From Ceratorhiza oryzae-sativae (lineage: Eukaryota; Basidiomycota; Agaricomycetes; Cantharellales; Ceratobasidiaceae): a stretch of 64,000 nucleotides of DNA. The stretch spans positions 1-64,000 of the forward strand of contig JARWMV010000039.1 in assembly GCA_030998015.1 (NCBI GenBank). Direction: 5' to 3'. The translations under genes were made by a program, and so were the position numbers. Under the pieces are notes generated by a model. That model searched no databases and was not told the origin of the DNA. It saw only the letters and a program-made list of their open reading frames with translations. Positions 24,431 through 36,831 of this stretch are shown here, one piece after another (the first letter of the stretch is position 1; every line of letters begins with the position of its first letter).

Positions 24431-24744
24431 GTCAAGACCTCTCCATCTCCTTGTCTCTGTTGATTCCTTAAGTAGTGGCTATGTTATCAGTGGTAATTTG
24501 CAGTATATATTGATAGTATTTATGCAGTATGTACAGACAATCCCTGTGGTTGACAAGATAAAGCAAGCTGGGGTCCACAGTCTTGCTTTCAATGAATTAT
24601 ATACCCTCCAAGGTTTGAGTCAGGCTGTTCTACAGTCTGCAGCAGGTTATGGGTTGCATGTGGTGTAAACAAGTATTAAGTAAGTTGTTCTTAGGGTTGT
24701 TGCAGCTCTGAATGTTATAGAGGTGTGCAAGTTCTGAGGTTCAT
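24430..24744 (+). mobile_element. Fragment of a family D-like LTR
   Basis: The stretch matches the inverse of 8200-9004 (TCTCCTTGTCTCTGTTGATT, AAGTAGTGGCTATGTTA, AGTATATATTGATAGTA). It stops abruptly where the family B LTR begins at 24745, which suggests interruption or deletion at that point. Confidence 0.65.
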
Positions 24745-25260
24745 TGTCATGGCCTAAACCATGACCATGGAATTATTCCAATTTATCATAATTTACCTTT
24801 TCTCTATTTTTATGGACAAGTCCTGTTTATTCAGGTATATGTATAGAATTATTGACTGAGTCATGTGATCTTGTTGTTGTTGACCATTGTTGATGAATTC
24901 CAGAATATTCTGTTGACATGGCACCATTTCTGTTATTGTACAATTTACCTAGGCTTCCTATTTCACATGTACTGCCTCACTGTTGAATATATAAGGGAGA
25001 GTCTGAGAGCCTTAAGCCTCAGAACTTGACCACCTGTTGATATCTCCTCTACCTGTGTGGTCACCAAGCCTAGAAGTACTTGCCCAGTCCTCTTTAGGAC
25101 AAGCACACCTCTGAACCCCCTCTGCATGTCATCACACCTCATCCCCTCACTGCATGTCCATCCTTAGACATTGCAGTTTGACCTTTGGCTGTTGTAGCCT
25201 ATAGGTCTGCCTTCACCTCACAAGCATTAGGTGTTGTTGTTCAGGTTGTCAGCTCTGACA
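24745..25260 (+). mobile_element. Family B LTR, 5' LTR of a Gypsy element (516 bp)
   Basis: Starts TGTCATGGCCTAAACC and ends TTGTCAGCTCTGACA. It holds the family core GAATATATAAGGGAGAGTCT. It is followed by a leader and a gag-like frame in the same arrangement as at 59182-61383, so it is a 5' LTR and not a solo LTR. Confidence 0.85.
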
Positions 25261-25627
25261 TTAGGTTGAGTTCTTTGTACCCCTCAGGAATTGAGACAGA
25301 CCCCTGTACTAGCCTACTGTGAAAAGGAGAAGGGCTCAGACTGCATAATAGTCAAAAGCAGAAAGAGACTATCCAGTAACAGGGGTCTACAAGGCAGATG
25401 GTTCTGATCACCCACCCCTAGGACTCTTGTCCATCACCACATGTGTTGTAGTCAGCAAACCACCCACTTGCAAAAAAGACACTCTATATCATGCCTGTCA
25501 ACAGCTTGCTGATTAGTAGTAGTCATTGTCCAATGCTAGGTGGCAGAGCAACCACAGTGTTTGAGAGTGAAAATCCTGGCCTCAAGAGCACCCCTATATC
25601 CACACATTCCCCTTTTTCACTATAGCT

Positions 25628-26760
25628 ATGTCATCCACCCCTGCCACCTCTGCTGCAACTCCTGCCCCTACTCCTGCCCCTGCACCAAACTACATCTCAG
25701 TTGACCCCAATCAAATCACACTCCCTGCCAACCAGGCTGACCAGGCCAGGTTTTTCCAAGAAATCAAGGATGTCTTGGTTGCAATCAATCACAAATTCAC
25801 AGTCTATATGGGAGTAACTGGGGCTGACTTACAAACAGCCAACAATAATATGCAGAGTATGGAGGCCAGTATCCAAGCCCTTGAAACCAATATGAACGGG
25901 CCATGGCACAAACACCAGCACCAGCACCAGCCCCAGCTCCAGCTGTTCAGCCTAGCAGGTTCCATATTCCTAAACTTGCCCCCCCAGCAAAATTTGATGG
26001 CTTGGATAAGGACAAGGCAACATCTTTCAGGGTTGCAGTCATGCATTATATGTGTATTTCATATCCCCAGGCATCTGTTGATGAGCAGGTTGCTTATTTT
26101 ATCTCCTGCTTAGAAGGCAAGGCCCACAAATGGCTTGAATCCTACCTTGATCAAGACATTGTTCAAGGCACACCAGTCCCCTGGTTGCATGACCTCACAA
26201 GCTTCTGGGAACAGTTCAATGCTTGATGGAGTGTTTCTAACAAAACTGAGAATTTCTGTACCAAATATATGGAACTTGCCCAAACAGGCTTGGTCCACAA
26301 ATACTTCGAGGACTTCCCAACCTATTCCCAAGGACTTGGGTATAACAACCAGGCATTGTGTGACCACTTCTATGACAACCTATCTGTTGAGATCAAAAAG
26401 GTCATGGTGGCACAAGACTTTGATTATAACCTCAGCTTGGTCACACTTCAAATGTTGGCTGAGAAGGCCCTAAAAATTGATCAATGTCTTGAGGCCTTCA
26501 AAGGCCAAAACAGGTCATCGAAAGCAAGCTCATCCAAATTGAGCAATCCCACTTCCAAGAGCATGGCCTTGCTGTCAGTGGCATCTCCCACAGGCAATGC
26601 CAGGGAAAAAATGTCTGTCAGGGAAAAGGTTTATGTGATTGTGAATGGTAAAGCTTGAAAGGGAACCATCACAGCAATCAGGAAAAATACAAAGGGCACA
26701 GTGGTACCAACAATAAAATGGAATGATGGATCTTCCAAAGAATCCACTTTTAAAAGGCAA
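25628..26760 (+). pseudogene. Gypsy gag, degraded
   Basis: The frame begins MSSTPATSAATPAP (Ala/Pro-rich) and continues through the capsid-like core with PAKFDGLDKD, KAHKWLESYL, YFEDFPTYSQGL and REKMSVREKVY. The same order appears in the gag at 60067. A frameshift lies near 25895 and stops at 26224 and 26656. The zinc knuckle is lost because a reverse LTR begins near 26760. Gag would form the particle in which reverse transcription takes place. Confidence 0.82.
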
Positions 26761-26761
26761 C

Positions 26762-27234
26762 AGCAGACCCAAAGGCTATGATGGCCAAGGGTCTAACTGC
26801 AATGCCTAGAAGGGATGTGCAGTGAGGGGATGGAATCCAACAATATGCAGAAGGGGTTCAGAGGTGCACTTGTCCTAAAGAGGACTGGGCAAGTACTGCT
26901 AGGCTTGGTGACCACACAGGTAGAGGGGATGTTTGACAGGAGGTCAAGTTCTGAGGCTTAAGGCTCTCAAACTCTCCCTTATATATTCACAGAGGAGGCA
27001 GTACATATGTAATTAGAAGCCTAAGTAAATTGTATGATGACAGAAATGGTGCCACATCAACAGAATATTCTGGAATGCATCAACAATGGTCAACAACAAC
27101 AATGTCATGTGACTCAGTCAGTTATTCTGCACATATATCTGAATAAACAGGACTTGTCCTTAAAGCAGGAAAATAGAGGTAAAATAAATCATAATAAATT
27201 TGGATAAATTTGTGCTCATGGTCTAGGCCATGAC
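26762..27234 (-). mobile_element. Family B LTR, reverse, truncated at one end
   Basis: The inverse of the family B LTR, including AGACTCTCCCTTATATATTC and ending GTCTAGGCCATGACA. The end nearest the gag remnant lacks the terminal TGTCAGAGC. It joins a chromodomain fragment of another Gypsy element on its right. Confidence 0.75.
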
Positions 27235-27428
27235 ACACACCAGAAGGGGACATCAAATATGAGGTGGAACAAATCATTGACTCCAGATATAATAGACAAA
27301 GACATGTCACAGAGTACCTAGTCAAATGGTTAGGGTATGACAAGCAAACCTGGCAAACATATGAAGATCTAGCCAATGCACCAGAGATGCTGGAAAACTT
27401 CCACAAAGCTCAACCCAAGAAACCCTGA
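27235..27428 (+). pseudogene. C-terminal chromodomain of a Gypsy (chromovirus) integrase
   Basis: The frame reads GDIKYEVEQIIDSRYN, then EYLVKWLGY and WQTYEDL to a stop at 27426. This is the chromodomain that ends chromoviral integrases and guides insertion into chromatin. A purine tract (GAAGGGGGGAAG, 27442-27453) follows, then an LTR starting with TG. That is the usual 3' order of an LTR retrotransposon. All upstream pol sequence of this element is missing. Confidence 0.78.
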
Positions 27429-27453
27429 GACCCTCAAGCTTGAAGGGGGGAAG

Positions 27454-27905
27454 TGTCACAACCTGACATGTATATACCCAACATATAATATTTTCTTGAT
27501 TTATTACAATTTTTAAGAACATTTTCAAAACACACTTTCCTTTTATGGGACAATTGTATCATGTGACTCATGGAACATTCCAGACTGCTTACCAAAGGCA
27601 TATTTCAACTTTGATGTGAAATTCCACAGCTCCACAGCAGCTTCTATCACTTAGTGATATGACTTGTAGTACAGTTGTGTTTGTTTTGATGTGGCCTGAA
27701 GAATGTATATAAACTAGGTCAAGTTCAACAAGGTCTCCTCACAAACTTGACCTCCTTGTCAATACAAGTCTTGTTCTCTCCACTCACTGTCTTGCAATGT
27801 GTTGTTGTTGCCCCTACCTCCCTTGTCATCACTGCCAAGTCTCCCCTGGGCTCTGCCTCTGTGAGCTAAGGCATCCATGCTGTCACCTGACTTCTTGTTG
27901 TGACA
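27454..27905 (+). mobile_element. Family C LTR, 3' LTR of the chromovirus remnant (452 bp)
   Basis: Begins TGTCACAACCTGAC right after a purine tract and ends CTTCTTGTTGTGACA. The reverse copy at 46787-47804 gives the same limits once its nested insertion is removed. Confidence 0.85.
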
Positions 27906-28244
27906 ATTGATGGTTGTGAGTTCTGGACTTCTTGATACAGAATGTACATTTATTTTAGAAATAGGCAGTCATAAAGAACAATTGGTTTGTAATGTAGCAG
28001 ACAGAGGTAGACATACAATAGTACTCAGAATGTCCTGGCTCAAATTACATAACCCTAGTATAGACTGACCTAACAAATGTCTCACCTTTGACTCTTCTTA
28101 TTGTATAAAGAATTGTGGCCCAGCTGCTAATGTAGTTCTTGGTAATGTCAGGGGCCATTTGGACCCTTTTGACTCAGACCTAGGAGGTGTTGAAGTCTTC
28201 CAACCTCTTGAAGGCACCCCTAGGGACCCTGTAGGTGTTGTAGC
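27906..28244 (+). pseudogene. Gypsy protease region fragment
   Basis: Base for base this resembles 61650-61990 of the Gypsy element at the right end (ATTGATGGTTGTG, GGTAGTCATAAA-like, CAATTGGTTTGTAATGTAGC, CAACCTCTTGAAGGC). It covers the end of the protease and the linker to RT, with stops. It stops where a reverse family B LTR begins. Confidence 0.72.
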
Positions 28245-28497
28245 TGTCAGAGCTACAACCAGAAGGGATGACCCAAACATCCAAGGGGACAATGGGAGAC
28301 CTATAGGCAATGATGCCAGAGGTCTAAGTCATGACATCAAGGGAAGACATGTGACAAGGAGTGAGGATGCAATAAGACACAGATATAGAAGTATGTGCAC
28401 TTGTCCTTAAGAGGACTGGGCAGGACTATGGACTATAAGTCACACAGGTAGTAGAGGGGATACAACTGGAGGTTGAGTTCTGAGGCTTAAGGCTCTC
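28245..28497 (-). mobile_element. Family B LTR fragment, reverse
   Basis: Starts TGTCAGAGCTACAACC, like the solo LTR at 62573, and breaks off in AAGGCTCTC where a family A LTR begins. The remaining half is not found on the other side of that LTR. Confidence 0.7.
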
Positions 28498-29803
28498 TGT
28501 TATGGATCACTAACATTTTTCTATTATTTTAGTCTGCTCTGCCAACCTCAAGCAACGCCTCTGTAATTTTCTTGAAATTGAATGAATTTGTATGCATCTG
28601 AATTTGTGCTATTGGTTTTCCATTAAATAGTGCAAAATCTCCTCTTTCCAACGCATATTTTATCATGATTTTATCTTAAGAACTCAGGGAGATATAGAGG
28701 TTGTGACATTTCCTCTTATCAGTAGATATTGATTACAACATTGCACCACTCATATATTGGCAACCACTTATGCTATCAAAGCAATCTTATGCTCTATTGA
28801 TAGCTAATCTTCAGCAGTATCTGCAGCCCAAAGATTGTTGTGATCCACTGGATCTGTGCGCTGGAATGACTGAAGATCATTAGAATCTTACTGGACCATC
28901 AATCAAGATCTAATGACTCCAGTGAGTCAGGAGAGCTTCCCAAATTGATCCAGAAGCTTCTCTGACTCACTTTATGACTCACTGAGATTTAGCCTCTGTT
29001 CATTACATGTATATACTATGATAATATGATCTACAAGCCAATAATAGGTCTCAGATGCATCAATGCCTTCAATCCACACCCTGTCTTTACTCTCTTATCC
29101 TATACTGGGCTAGGGTGTACCCCAAGTATAGCAGTTCCCTCTTTTGATGATTGCACAGGCATGCATGTATCTATTTGGCTCTGGAATGCCCTCCTCAGGG
29201 TATAAAAGGACCTACTCTGAGGCCCTTCCAGACCACCTCCTCCTCTTACTCAACCCAGACTGGTTATTGGTTTCTTTTCTCTTTCTATTTCTCTTGTCTG
29301 TGTGTGATTTCTTATATAACTAGTACTGAGGAACAAAGTACCATATTAGTTATATACTGTCTGAGTCATTGTATCTTATATACAGAGATATGTAAGGATA
29401 CAATATTGCCTGATTGAGTGTGACATTAAGTACCAGCTATTAGAGGAACCCTAAGTACCTGTAGCTGAGGAGGTACATGCATTAGGCAGCCCACCATCTA
29501 TCCTATAAGCTATTGCTTAAGCCTAGTATTAAGATTAGTATCAGTTAGTCCAAACAACTAGGGCTGAACTACATGTAAAGATATCTAAGGGAACCTGACC
29601 ATAGTAGTCTTGCTCTTTATGCCTATAAATTAGTCAGTTTACACTGTGAAAGATTAAGACTGCCTTGAGTGTTACTTGATCACATTGCAACTACTTTGAG
29701 CCTTCTTACTCTAGTCTAAGAAGTATTGAGTACAATTAGTGTATACTAACATATCTACATTTGCTTAAGCTCTAGATATTCAAGTATACCCTGACCTGTA
29801 ACA
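28498..29803 (+). mobile_element. Family A LTR, forward, complete (1306 bp)
   Basis: Runs from TGTTATGGATCACTAAC to CCTGACCTGTAACA and has exactly the length of the reverse copy at 10426-11731. No matching 5-bp duplication is seen: CTCTC on the left, TACTC on the right. On the right it abuts an inverted family A LTR with no spacer. Confidence 0.85.
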
Positions 29804-30157
29804 TACTCAATACTTCTTAGACTAGAGTTAAAAGGCTCAAAGTAGTTGCAATGTGATCAAGTAACACTCAAGGCAGTATTAATCTTTCACAGTGTAAACT
29901 GACTAATTTATAAGTACAAAGAGCAAGACTACTATGGTCAGGTTCCCTTAAATATCTTAAATGTAGTTCAGCCCTAGTTGTTTGGACTAACTGATACTAA
30001 TCTTAATACTAGGCTTAAGCAATAGCTTATAGGATAGATGGTGGGCTGCCTAATGCATGTACTTCCTCAGCTACAGGTACTTAGGGTTCCTCTAATAGCT
30101 GGTACTTAATGTCACACTCAATCAGGCAATATTGTATCCTTATATATCTCTGTATAT
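29804..30157 (-). mobile_element. Inverted family A LTR, first part (interrupted by a Helitron)
   Basis: Matches the reverse LTR copy from TACTCAATACTTCTTAG to ATATCTCTGTATAT. It lacks the outer ~70 bp. The sequence continues without loss at 35930 (AAGATACAATGA), 5.8 kb away, so a later insertion split it. With the forward LTR to its left it forms a long foldback. Confidence 0.82.
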
Positions 30158-31031
30158 TCTATAATAATGAGACGTCAAGCATGGGAAGCTGAGTCATAAG
30201 ATACTCAGGGTTTAACTGTAAGCACCAAGGACAAGTCATATGTGGCCTGTGGCTTGAACAGATGTGTATACCAACAGTTTCACATTGTACAGGCATGTAA
30301 TTAGGCTCATAAAAAAGAGAAAAATCGATACCTTAGATGCGCGGCATATTCGTAAGTCTTGAGTGTGGTACTGGGTGACAAATCGCGAGATAAGCTGGAC
30401 TAAAATGCTATCTCCGCCAATACCCAACCAAATTACTCAGTCAAAGGCTCATTCAGATGCTCTGAGTGTTTCGCACAACTTTCAATAAGTATTCTAAATG
30501 TGAAAACACGATTCTGCAGCTATACAGAGCTTCCCCCCAATGCCCAGCAGGATTTTGATTACATTTGATTAGACTTGATTACAAAGTTTTGTAATAGGCT
30601 GTCACAGAGGTGTTTTCACTGGTGGGTTTGGACCAAAAAATCCCAGGGTGCAACCACATGGGGAGAAACAAAAAATAAGTAGAGCATAGGAAAAAAAAAA
30701 GTTACTCCCCATCAAAGTCTACACATCTTAACTGAGCTGTGAGTGTGTACAATCAAGGAGAAAATGTGTTTTTGAGACTAAATAACTGTAGTTTTAAGCT
30801 TTTGCACTACAAAAAGAAGACCCACTCACACCTGAGCCAAAAGTCAAATCCAAATGTGAGTTTCTTTGATAAAACAGTCTCTACTTTATTAATTGATGGA
30901 TATTATAAATGTGTTTCAGGTCCAACCCCACCACCCCAGAACGCACAAGGGCTCAGGCCTGTCAGGCTGACCATTAAGAGCGTCAGCAAATTAGCCCAGA
31001 TGCCAGGCGTATTCCTCAACCCCCATTCAAT

Positions 31032-34000
31032 GTGGCAGTGGCTGGCCCAAACAATCAGCCTGCATTAACAAACCAACAAATAGCTCAACGGGCAAGGCAA
31101 CAACAGGAGCAGGAGCAGCAAGCAGCTCATGCTGAACCAATTGAAGCGCCAGAGCCAGCCCCTCCCATTGCTAGGCCAGCCCCCCCCATGATGGGGCCAG
31201 CAAATCCAGAAGGACTGAACCCTAGGCAAATTGCACAGAGAGCATGCCAGGCACATGAGCAAGAAGAACAACAGGCCTGTGCAGCAGTTGCAGCTCAAAT
31301 AATGGAAGGTGTGCCTGCGCAACCCCAACAACAAAACCAGCAGGTATGAATTATTAAATCTATCCAAAACCATTGAATACTAACCAAAAGATTTTAGGCA
31401 GGAGGAGAAGTGGGTGCAAACCTGGCAGTACAGCAAAATGACATAGAGTATGATTCGGATGGGGTACGCTATATTCTATTTTAGTTAAATGTAAAAATCT
31501 AATCAATTATGAAGGAGCAACAAGAGCTGCCTGCCCTGCAGCTGGAAGAAGCTATGGGGGCCTGAGCTGAAGCACAAGAGCAACGTTGCCAGATAGTCCA
31601 ATGTCTGTGTGCACAAGGCAGACACAGTATTGGAGAGATGAATGTTGTGTGCCAGCACTGTGGTGCATACCATTGGGAAGATGAAAAACTGGCCAAGTCA
31701 AGGGCCAATAATCCTGTGTTTGGTTCCTGCTGTCAGGAGGGCTGGGTCCAGATCCCACTCACAAAACAGCCTCCTGCTGAGTTATGGCGTCTCTACACAT
31801 GCAGTCATCCTCTTGTGGCAAATTTCTTCAGCCATATACAACAATTCAACTCTGCTTTGGCCTTTGCTTCCATGGGCTTTGGTGGATTCGCAGAGCATCT
31901 ACCTGGACAAGGACCATATGTTTTCAAGATCAGTGGCAAGGTCTACCACTCTACTGGAAATCTGCAGCCTGAGCAAGGCCGTGATGCAGCATACGCACAA
32001 TTATATGTCTACAACTCTTTGGATGAAGCTGCCAACCAGCACACTGGGAATTCTCACAATGATGGATGTGACCAGGGCTTAATGTGGGAACTGACAGGTG
32101 TCATTCATGCACACCACCACTATGCTGGAGTGTATAAACAAGTGTGGCAGCACACAGCAAATCAGCCAGTACAAAGGCTGTCCATGGTTATTCGCCAGAA
32201 TTGCACACTTGACCCAAGGTGCTACAATCATCCAACCAGTGATGAGTTGGCACTTATTTTCCCAGGTGAGGGACTTAATAGGGAACGTGACATTATTGTC
32301 CACTGTGCAAATGAGAATGGGGGCATTGAACAGATTAGCACTTGGAACCCTGCATATGTCACCTTGCACTATGTGCTACTTCTTCCCTATGGGGAGCATG
32401 GATATCACAGGGGTATCCCAATGCGCAATGCTGCATGGGTACCAGGGTTCAGACAACCTGGCACAGGAGGAAACAATTCCAATAATGAAAGTGATGGGCA
32501 AGCAGATGATGACCAGCCAAATCAATGTGGAAGGAGAGTAACAATTTCAGAGCTGGAATACTATGTGTATATGCTCTTCCCAAGAGAGTTTTTTACAAGT
32601 GAAGATGTGATGCCTGGCCTGGATACACACTTTGGAACAATATTTTGAGCTGGCCAACTTTTCCAACAATTTTTGGTGGATGTATGGGCCATCATAGATC
32701 AAGCGCAATTGATTTGGATGCGCATGAATCAGGCTATTATCTGGCATGATCTCTACTTGGGCTTGGTTGACGCCCTGCATACTGATGAGTTTGTTGCTGG
32801 AGCAAATCTAGGAACTATATTAGCTTCTTCTTACTATGGTGGTGCCCATCAGATGGCAGAATCATATCAAGATGCCATGGCCATTGCACACTATCTTGGA
32901 CCTCCCCAGTTTTTTGTTACTATGACAGCTAATCCAAACTGGCCAGAACTCAAGAGAGCTTTACTACCAGGACAGGTACCTGCGGACCGGCCAGACTTGG
33001 CTGTGCAGGTCTTCGAGCTAAAACAGAGGGCCTTGCTTCACAACATTGCTAAAAAAACATGTTCTGGGCTGCTGCATTGATCATGTTCACACTATAGAGT
33101 TTCAAAAAAGGGGCCTTCCACATATGCACCTATTGGTTTGGGTGGAGAGGGCATCCCATCTCATAGGCCCTGACAACGTTGATGAGGTGATCTCAGCAGA
33201 ACTGCCCGATCCTGCGGACTGCAACCTCCACAAGACTGTTACCACCTCCATGCTTCATGGGCCATGTGGTCCCAACTTTCCAAATGCTTCCTGTTGGGAT
33301 GCAGAGAAGCAGAAATGCAAACAGGGATACTGGCCACTCAAACCTTGGTGTCCCACTACTACCATGATCCCCAACTCTTATCCACAATACCAATGTTGTA
33401 GTAATGGCTGTACTTTCACCAAGGAGTTTGGGGGGGAGATGCTTACTTTTGACAATCAGAGTGTGGTTCCTCATAGTCCATTCCTGTCCCACCAGTATAA
33501 TTGCCACATCAACGTCAAGACATGCTCAGGCATCAATGCCATCAAATATATATTCAAGTACATTTACAAGGGACAAGATTGTGTCTCCATTGAAATCACA
33601 AACTGGCAAGAACAGCAAGCTGTTGACAAAATCAAAATCCATCTCAACACCTGATGGGTCTCACCATATGAGGCCATGTGGTGGATCAGTCGATTCTCTT
33701 TGCATCAAGAGGTCCCTAACATTTACCAGCTACAAGTGCACCTCCCTGACCAAGAGACACTCATTTTCTGGGATGACAACAGGACGTAGTAGCAAACTGG
33801 AAGGATACCATGCTCACTGGCTACTTCAAGCTCAATGTGCATCAGAACGAGCATGTGAACAATATTGCTAGGAGTATGGTCTATCAGGAAATCCCATCAA
33901 AGTTCTCTTGGATAAAGAAACATCATATATGGAAGCTGAGGCGCCCAGCAGCTGCCGGTGCCACCACCAAAGGTGCCATTGGCAGGATGTACTTTGTTGG

Positions 34001-35737
34001 GATCAACCAGGGTCAAAAATTCTACCTCCGACTGCTCCTCACAGTTGTCAAAGGTGCAACCTCATTTGAAGAACTGCAAACATACTGTCATGTGGTGCAC
34101 CCAACATTTCAAGCCTGCTGCATTGCAGGGGATTGTTGGAGGATGATGGTGAATGGACTCAGTGTTTGGAGGAGGCTTCTGCTATCAAAACTGGGCACCA
34201 GCTCCAGAAGCTCTTTGTGATCATATTAACATTTGGAAATCCAACAGACCCACTGAAACTCTGGAACAACTACAAACATCATATCTGCGATGACCTGAGG
34301 CACCAGATTCTGCAAGAGGGCTGGGATATACCAGACCTTACTGATGATAAAGTATATGACTATGGGCTCTATCTCCTGGAGAAGATGGTGAGGGATGCTG
34401 GCTCCACTATGGACAGGGTCAAACTTCCTGAATCTACTGGTGGATGGGCAGAATATGAAGGTTGTGGCAGAATTTTTCTTGAACAGAGACTATTGCAACA
34501 GGCTATACCAGATGGTGAGCCTGAGAATTTGGTGGCACAGCTGAACACACAACAACTGGATGCATTCAATCAAGTCTATGCCTCTGCTCTTGAGTCCCGG
34601 GGTCAAACATTCTTTCTTGATGGACCTGCTGGCACAGGGAAAACCTTTCTCTACAAAACTCTCTGCAACAAACTTTGGTCTGAAGGTCACTATGTTATCT
34701 GTGTTGCATCTTCTGGGATTGCCTCTTTACTCCTGCTGGGTGGCCGTACCTCACATTCTAGGTTTAGCATCCCACTCAAGATTCATGAGACTAGCACCTG
34801 CTCAATTGGCAAGCAGTCTGATCTGGCTCAACTCATACATCAGACAAAGCTGATTATATGGGATTAAGTTCCAATGCAGCACTGCTTCTGTGCTGAGGCC
34901 TTTAACCACACCTGTCAAGACATTTGCTCAAAGCCTAACCAGCTTTTTGGAGGCATCACTGTTGTCTTTGGGGGTGATTTCCATCAAATTCTTCCAGTTA
35001 TTCCACACGGCGAACCAGAACAGATTATTGCAGCCTGCCTGAGATGCTCTCCTTTGTGGCCACAAATCCACAAGGTGCATCTCACTGAAAATATGTGTCT
35101 TCAAGGTGATCCCAAGGCTGCTGCTTTTGCTGCTTTTCTACTGCAAGTGGGAGAGGGTTCCTGAATCCAGGAGGGTCATGATGGTCCAGTGCAATTTGAT
35201 CCATGCATGCATGTGGCATCACAGGATGAACTCATTGACAGGATCTATCCCAACCTTTCAATACCAGGTCAGCAGCTCTGTTATGGATCACTAACATTTT
35301 CTATTATTTTAGTCTGCTCTGCCAACCTCAAGCAATGCCTCTGTAATTGAATTGTGAAATACTCGAATTTGTATGCACTCTGAATTGTACTATTTTCTGT
35401 ACTGCTATTGAATTAGCCTCATTACTAACACCTTTTGATTACAGGTAACACTGTTTTTATCCCTTGGATAACCCTGTCTACAGAGGAGTCAGAATTTGGA
35501 TTTGTGTTGGATCAACATCAATTTCCAATCTGCTTAGCATTTGCAATGACAATCAATAAGTCACAGGGACAGTCAGTCAAATATGTTGGACTTGATTTTG
35601 AGAATGCAGTATTTTCACATGGCCAGTTATATGTTGCTTTGTCATGCTGCACATCTGCTGCCTGTATTTGTATCTTCAATAACTCTGCAGAGTCTGTAGT
35701 GAGGAACATGGTGTATAAGTCTGTACTGAATGATTGA
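31032..35737 (+). pseudogene. Helitron Rep-PIF1 helicase, dead
   Basis: The N-terminal part (31032-31349 and about 31507-32648) is Gln/Ala-rich and then has CQHCGAYHW and the Helitron_like_N region. The Rep motif KRGLPHMHLLVWV (His-x-His, about 33105-33145) and the tyrosine motif YIFKYIYKG (about 33545-33570) mark the strand-nicking domain. The helicase part has GPAGTGKT (Walker A, near 34627), then IIWD followed by a stop where the Walker B Glu belongs, [10 protein letters not shown], and near the end [13 protein letters not shown] stops at 31567, 32646 and 33652, frameshifts near 33050 (a run of A) and 34130, and a replaced segment at 35279-35400 make it non-functional. The domain order is that of RepHel proteins. 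Confidence 0.88.
35279..35400 (+). mobile_element. Family A LTR fragment inside the helicase gene
   Basis: The first 122 bp of the family A LTR (TGTTATGGATCACTAAC and on) interrupt the PIF1 part after PNLSIPGQQLC. The helicase frame resumes at about 35443 with TGNTVFIPW after loss of roughly 100 codons. Confidence 0.75.
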
Positions 35738-35929
35738 ATTGTGTGAATTGTTGTAAATTTTCAGTTTGTAGATTTCTTCTTTGATTCTCTGTTTTCTTCT
35801 TTTTTTGATCTGTCATCTCAATACTGTTTCTCTACTGAATGATTAAACATGTTTTGCATTAAACTACAAGTTCACACAAATGCCTAAGTTCCAAAAACCC
35901 CTTGGAGGTACAACGGGGCTAAAGGTCCT

Positions 35930-36803
35930 AAGATACAATGAATCAGACAATATATAACTAATATGGTACTTTATTCCTCAGTACTAGTTATATAAGAAAT
36001 CACACACAGACAAGAGAAAAGAGAAAGAGAAAGAAACCATTAACCAGTCTAGGTTGAGTAAGAGTGGGTGGTCTGGACAGGCCTTGGAGGAGGTCCTTTT
36101 ATACCCTGAGGAGGGTATTCCAGAGCCAAATAGATGCATGCATGCCAGTGCAATCATCAAAAGACGGTACTGCTATACTTGGGGTACACCCCAGCCCAGT
36201 ATAGGATAAGAGAGTAAAGACAGGGTGTGGATCAAAGGCATTGATGCATCTGAGACCTGCTATTGGCTTGTAGATCATATTATCATAGTATATACATGTA
36301 ATGAACAGAGGCTACATCTCAGTGAGTCATAAAGTGAGTCAGAGAAGCTTCTGGATCAATTTGGAAGGCTCTCCTGACTCACTGGAGTCATCAGATCTTG
36401 ATTGATGGTCCAATAAGATTCTAATGATCCTCAGGCCATTCCAGTGCCAGGATCTGGTGGATCACAATGATCTTTGGGCAGCAGATACTGCCAAAGATTA
36501 GCTATTGATAGAGAATAAGATCGCTTTGATAGCATAAGCAGTTGCTGAGATATGAGCAGTGCAATGTTGTAATCAATATCTCTTGATAAGCAGAAATATT
36601 GCAACCTCTGTATCTCTCTGAGATCTTATTGTAAAAACTCAATGAAATATGCATTGGAGAGCAGGAAATTTGTACTATTTAATGGAACACAAAGTAGTAC
36701 AATTTGGAGTGCATACAAATTCAAGTATTTCACAATTCAATTACAGAGGCATTGATTGAGGTTGGCAGAGCAGGCTCAAATAATAGAGAATGTTAGTAAT
36801 CCA
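35930..36803 (-). mobile_element. Inverted family A LTR, second part
   Basis: Continues from AAGATACAATGA to TTAGTAATCCA and lacks the terminal TAACA. Together with 29804-30157 it makes one reverse LTR split by the Helitron. Confidence 0.82.
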
Positions 36804-36831
36804 AGTTGGTGGCTGTGAGTAACAAGTATAT

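Larger units (their letters stand above)
30158..35929 (+). mobile_element. Helitron, decayed (about 5.77 kb), inserted in a family A LTR
   Basis: The limits come from the interrupted LTR: its sequence stops at CTCTGTATAT (30157) and resumes with AAGATACAATG (35930), one T being shared. The left end reads TCTATAATAATG, starting with TC as in Helitrons. Near the right end, 35898-35918 can form a C4/G4 hairpin followed by CTAA (35919-35922), matching the 3' CTRR rule, but seven more bases precede the LTR. Inside is a Rep-helicase gene. There are no inverted repeats, as expected for rolling-circle elements. Confidence 0.8.
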
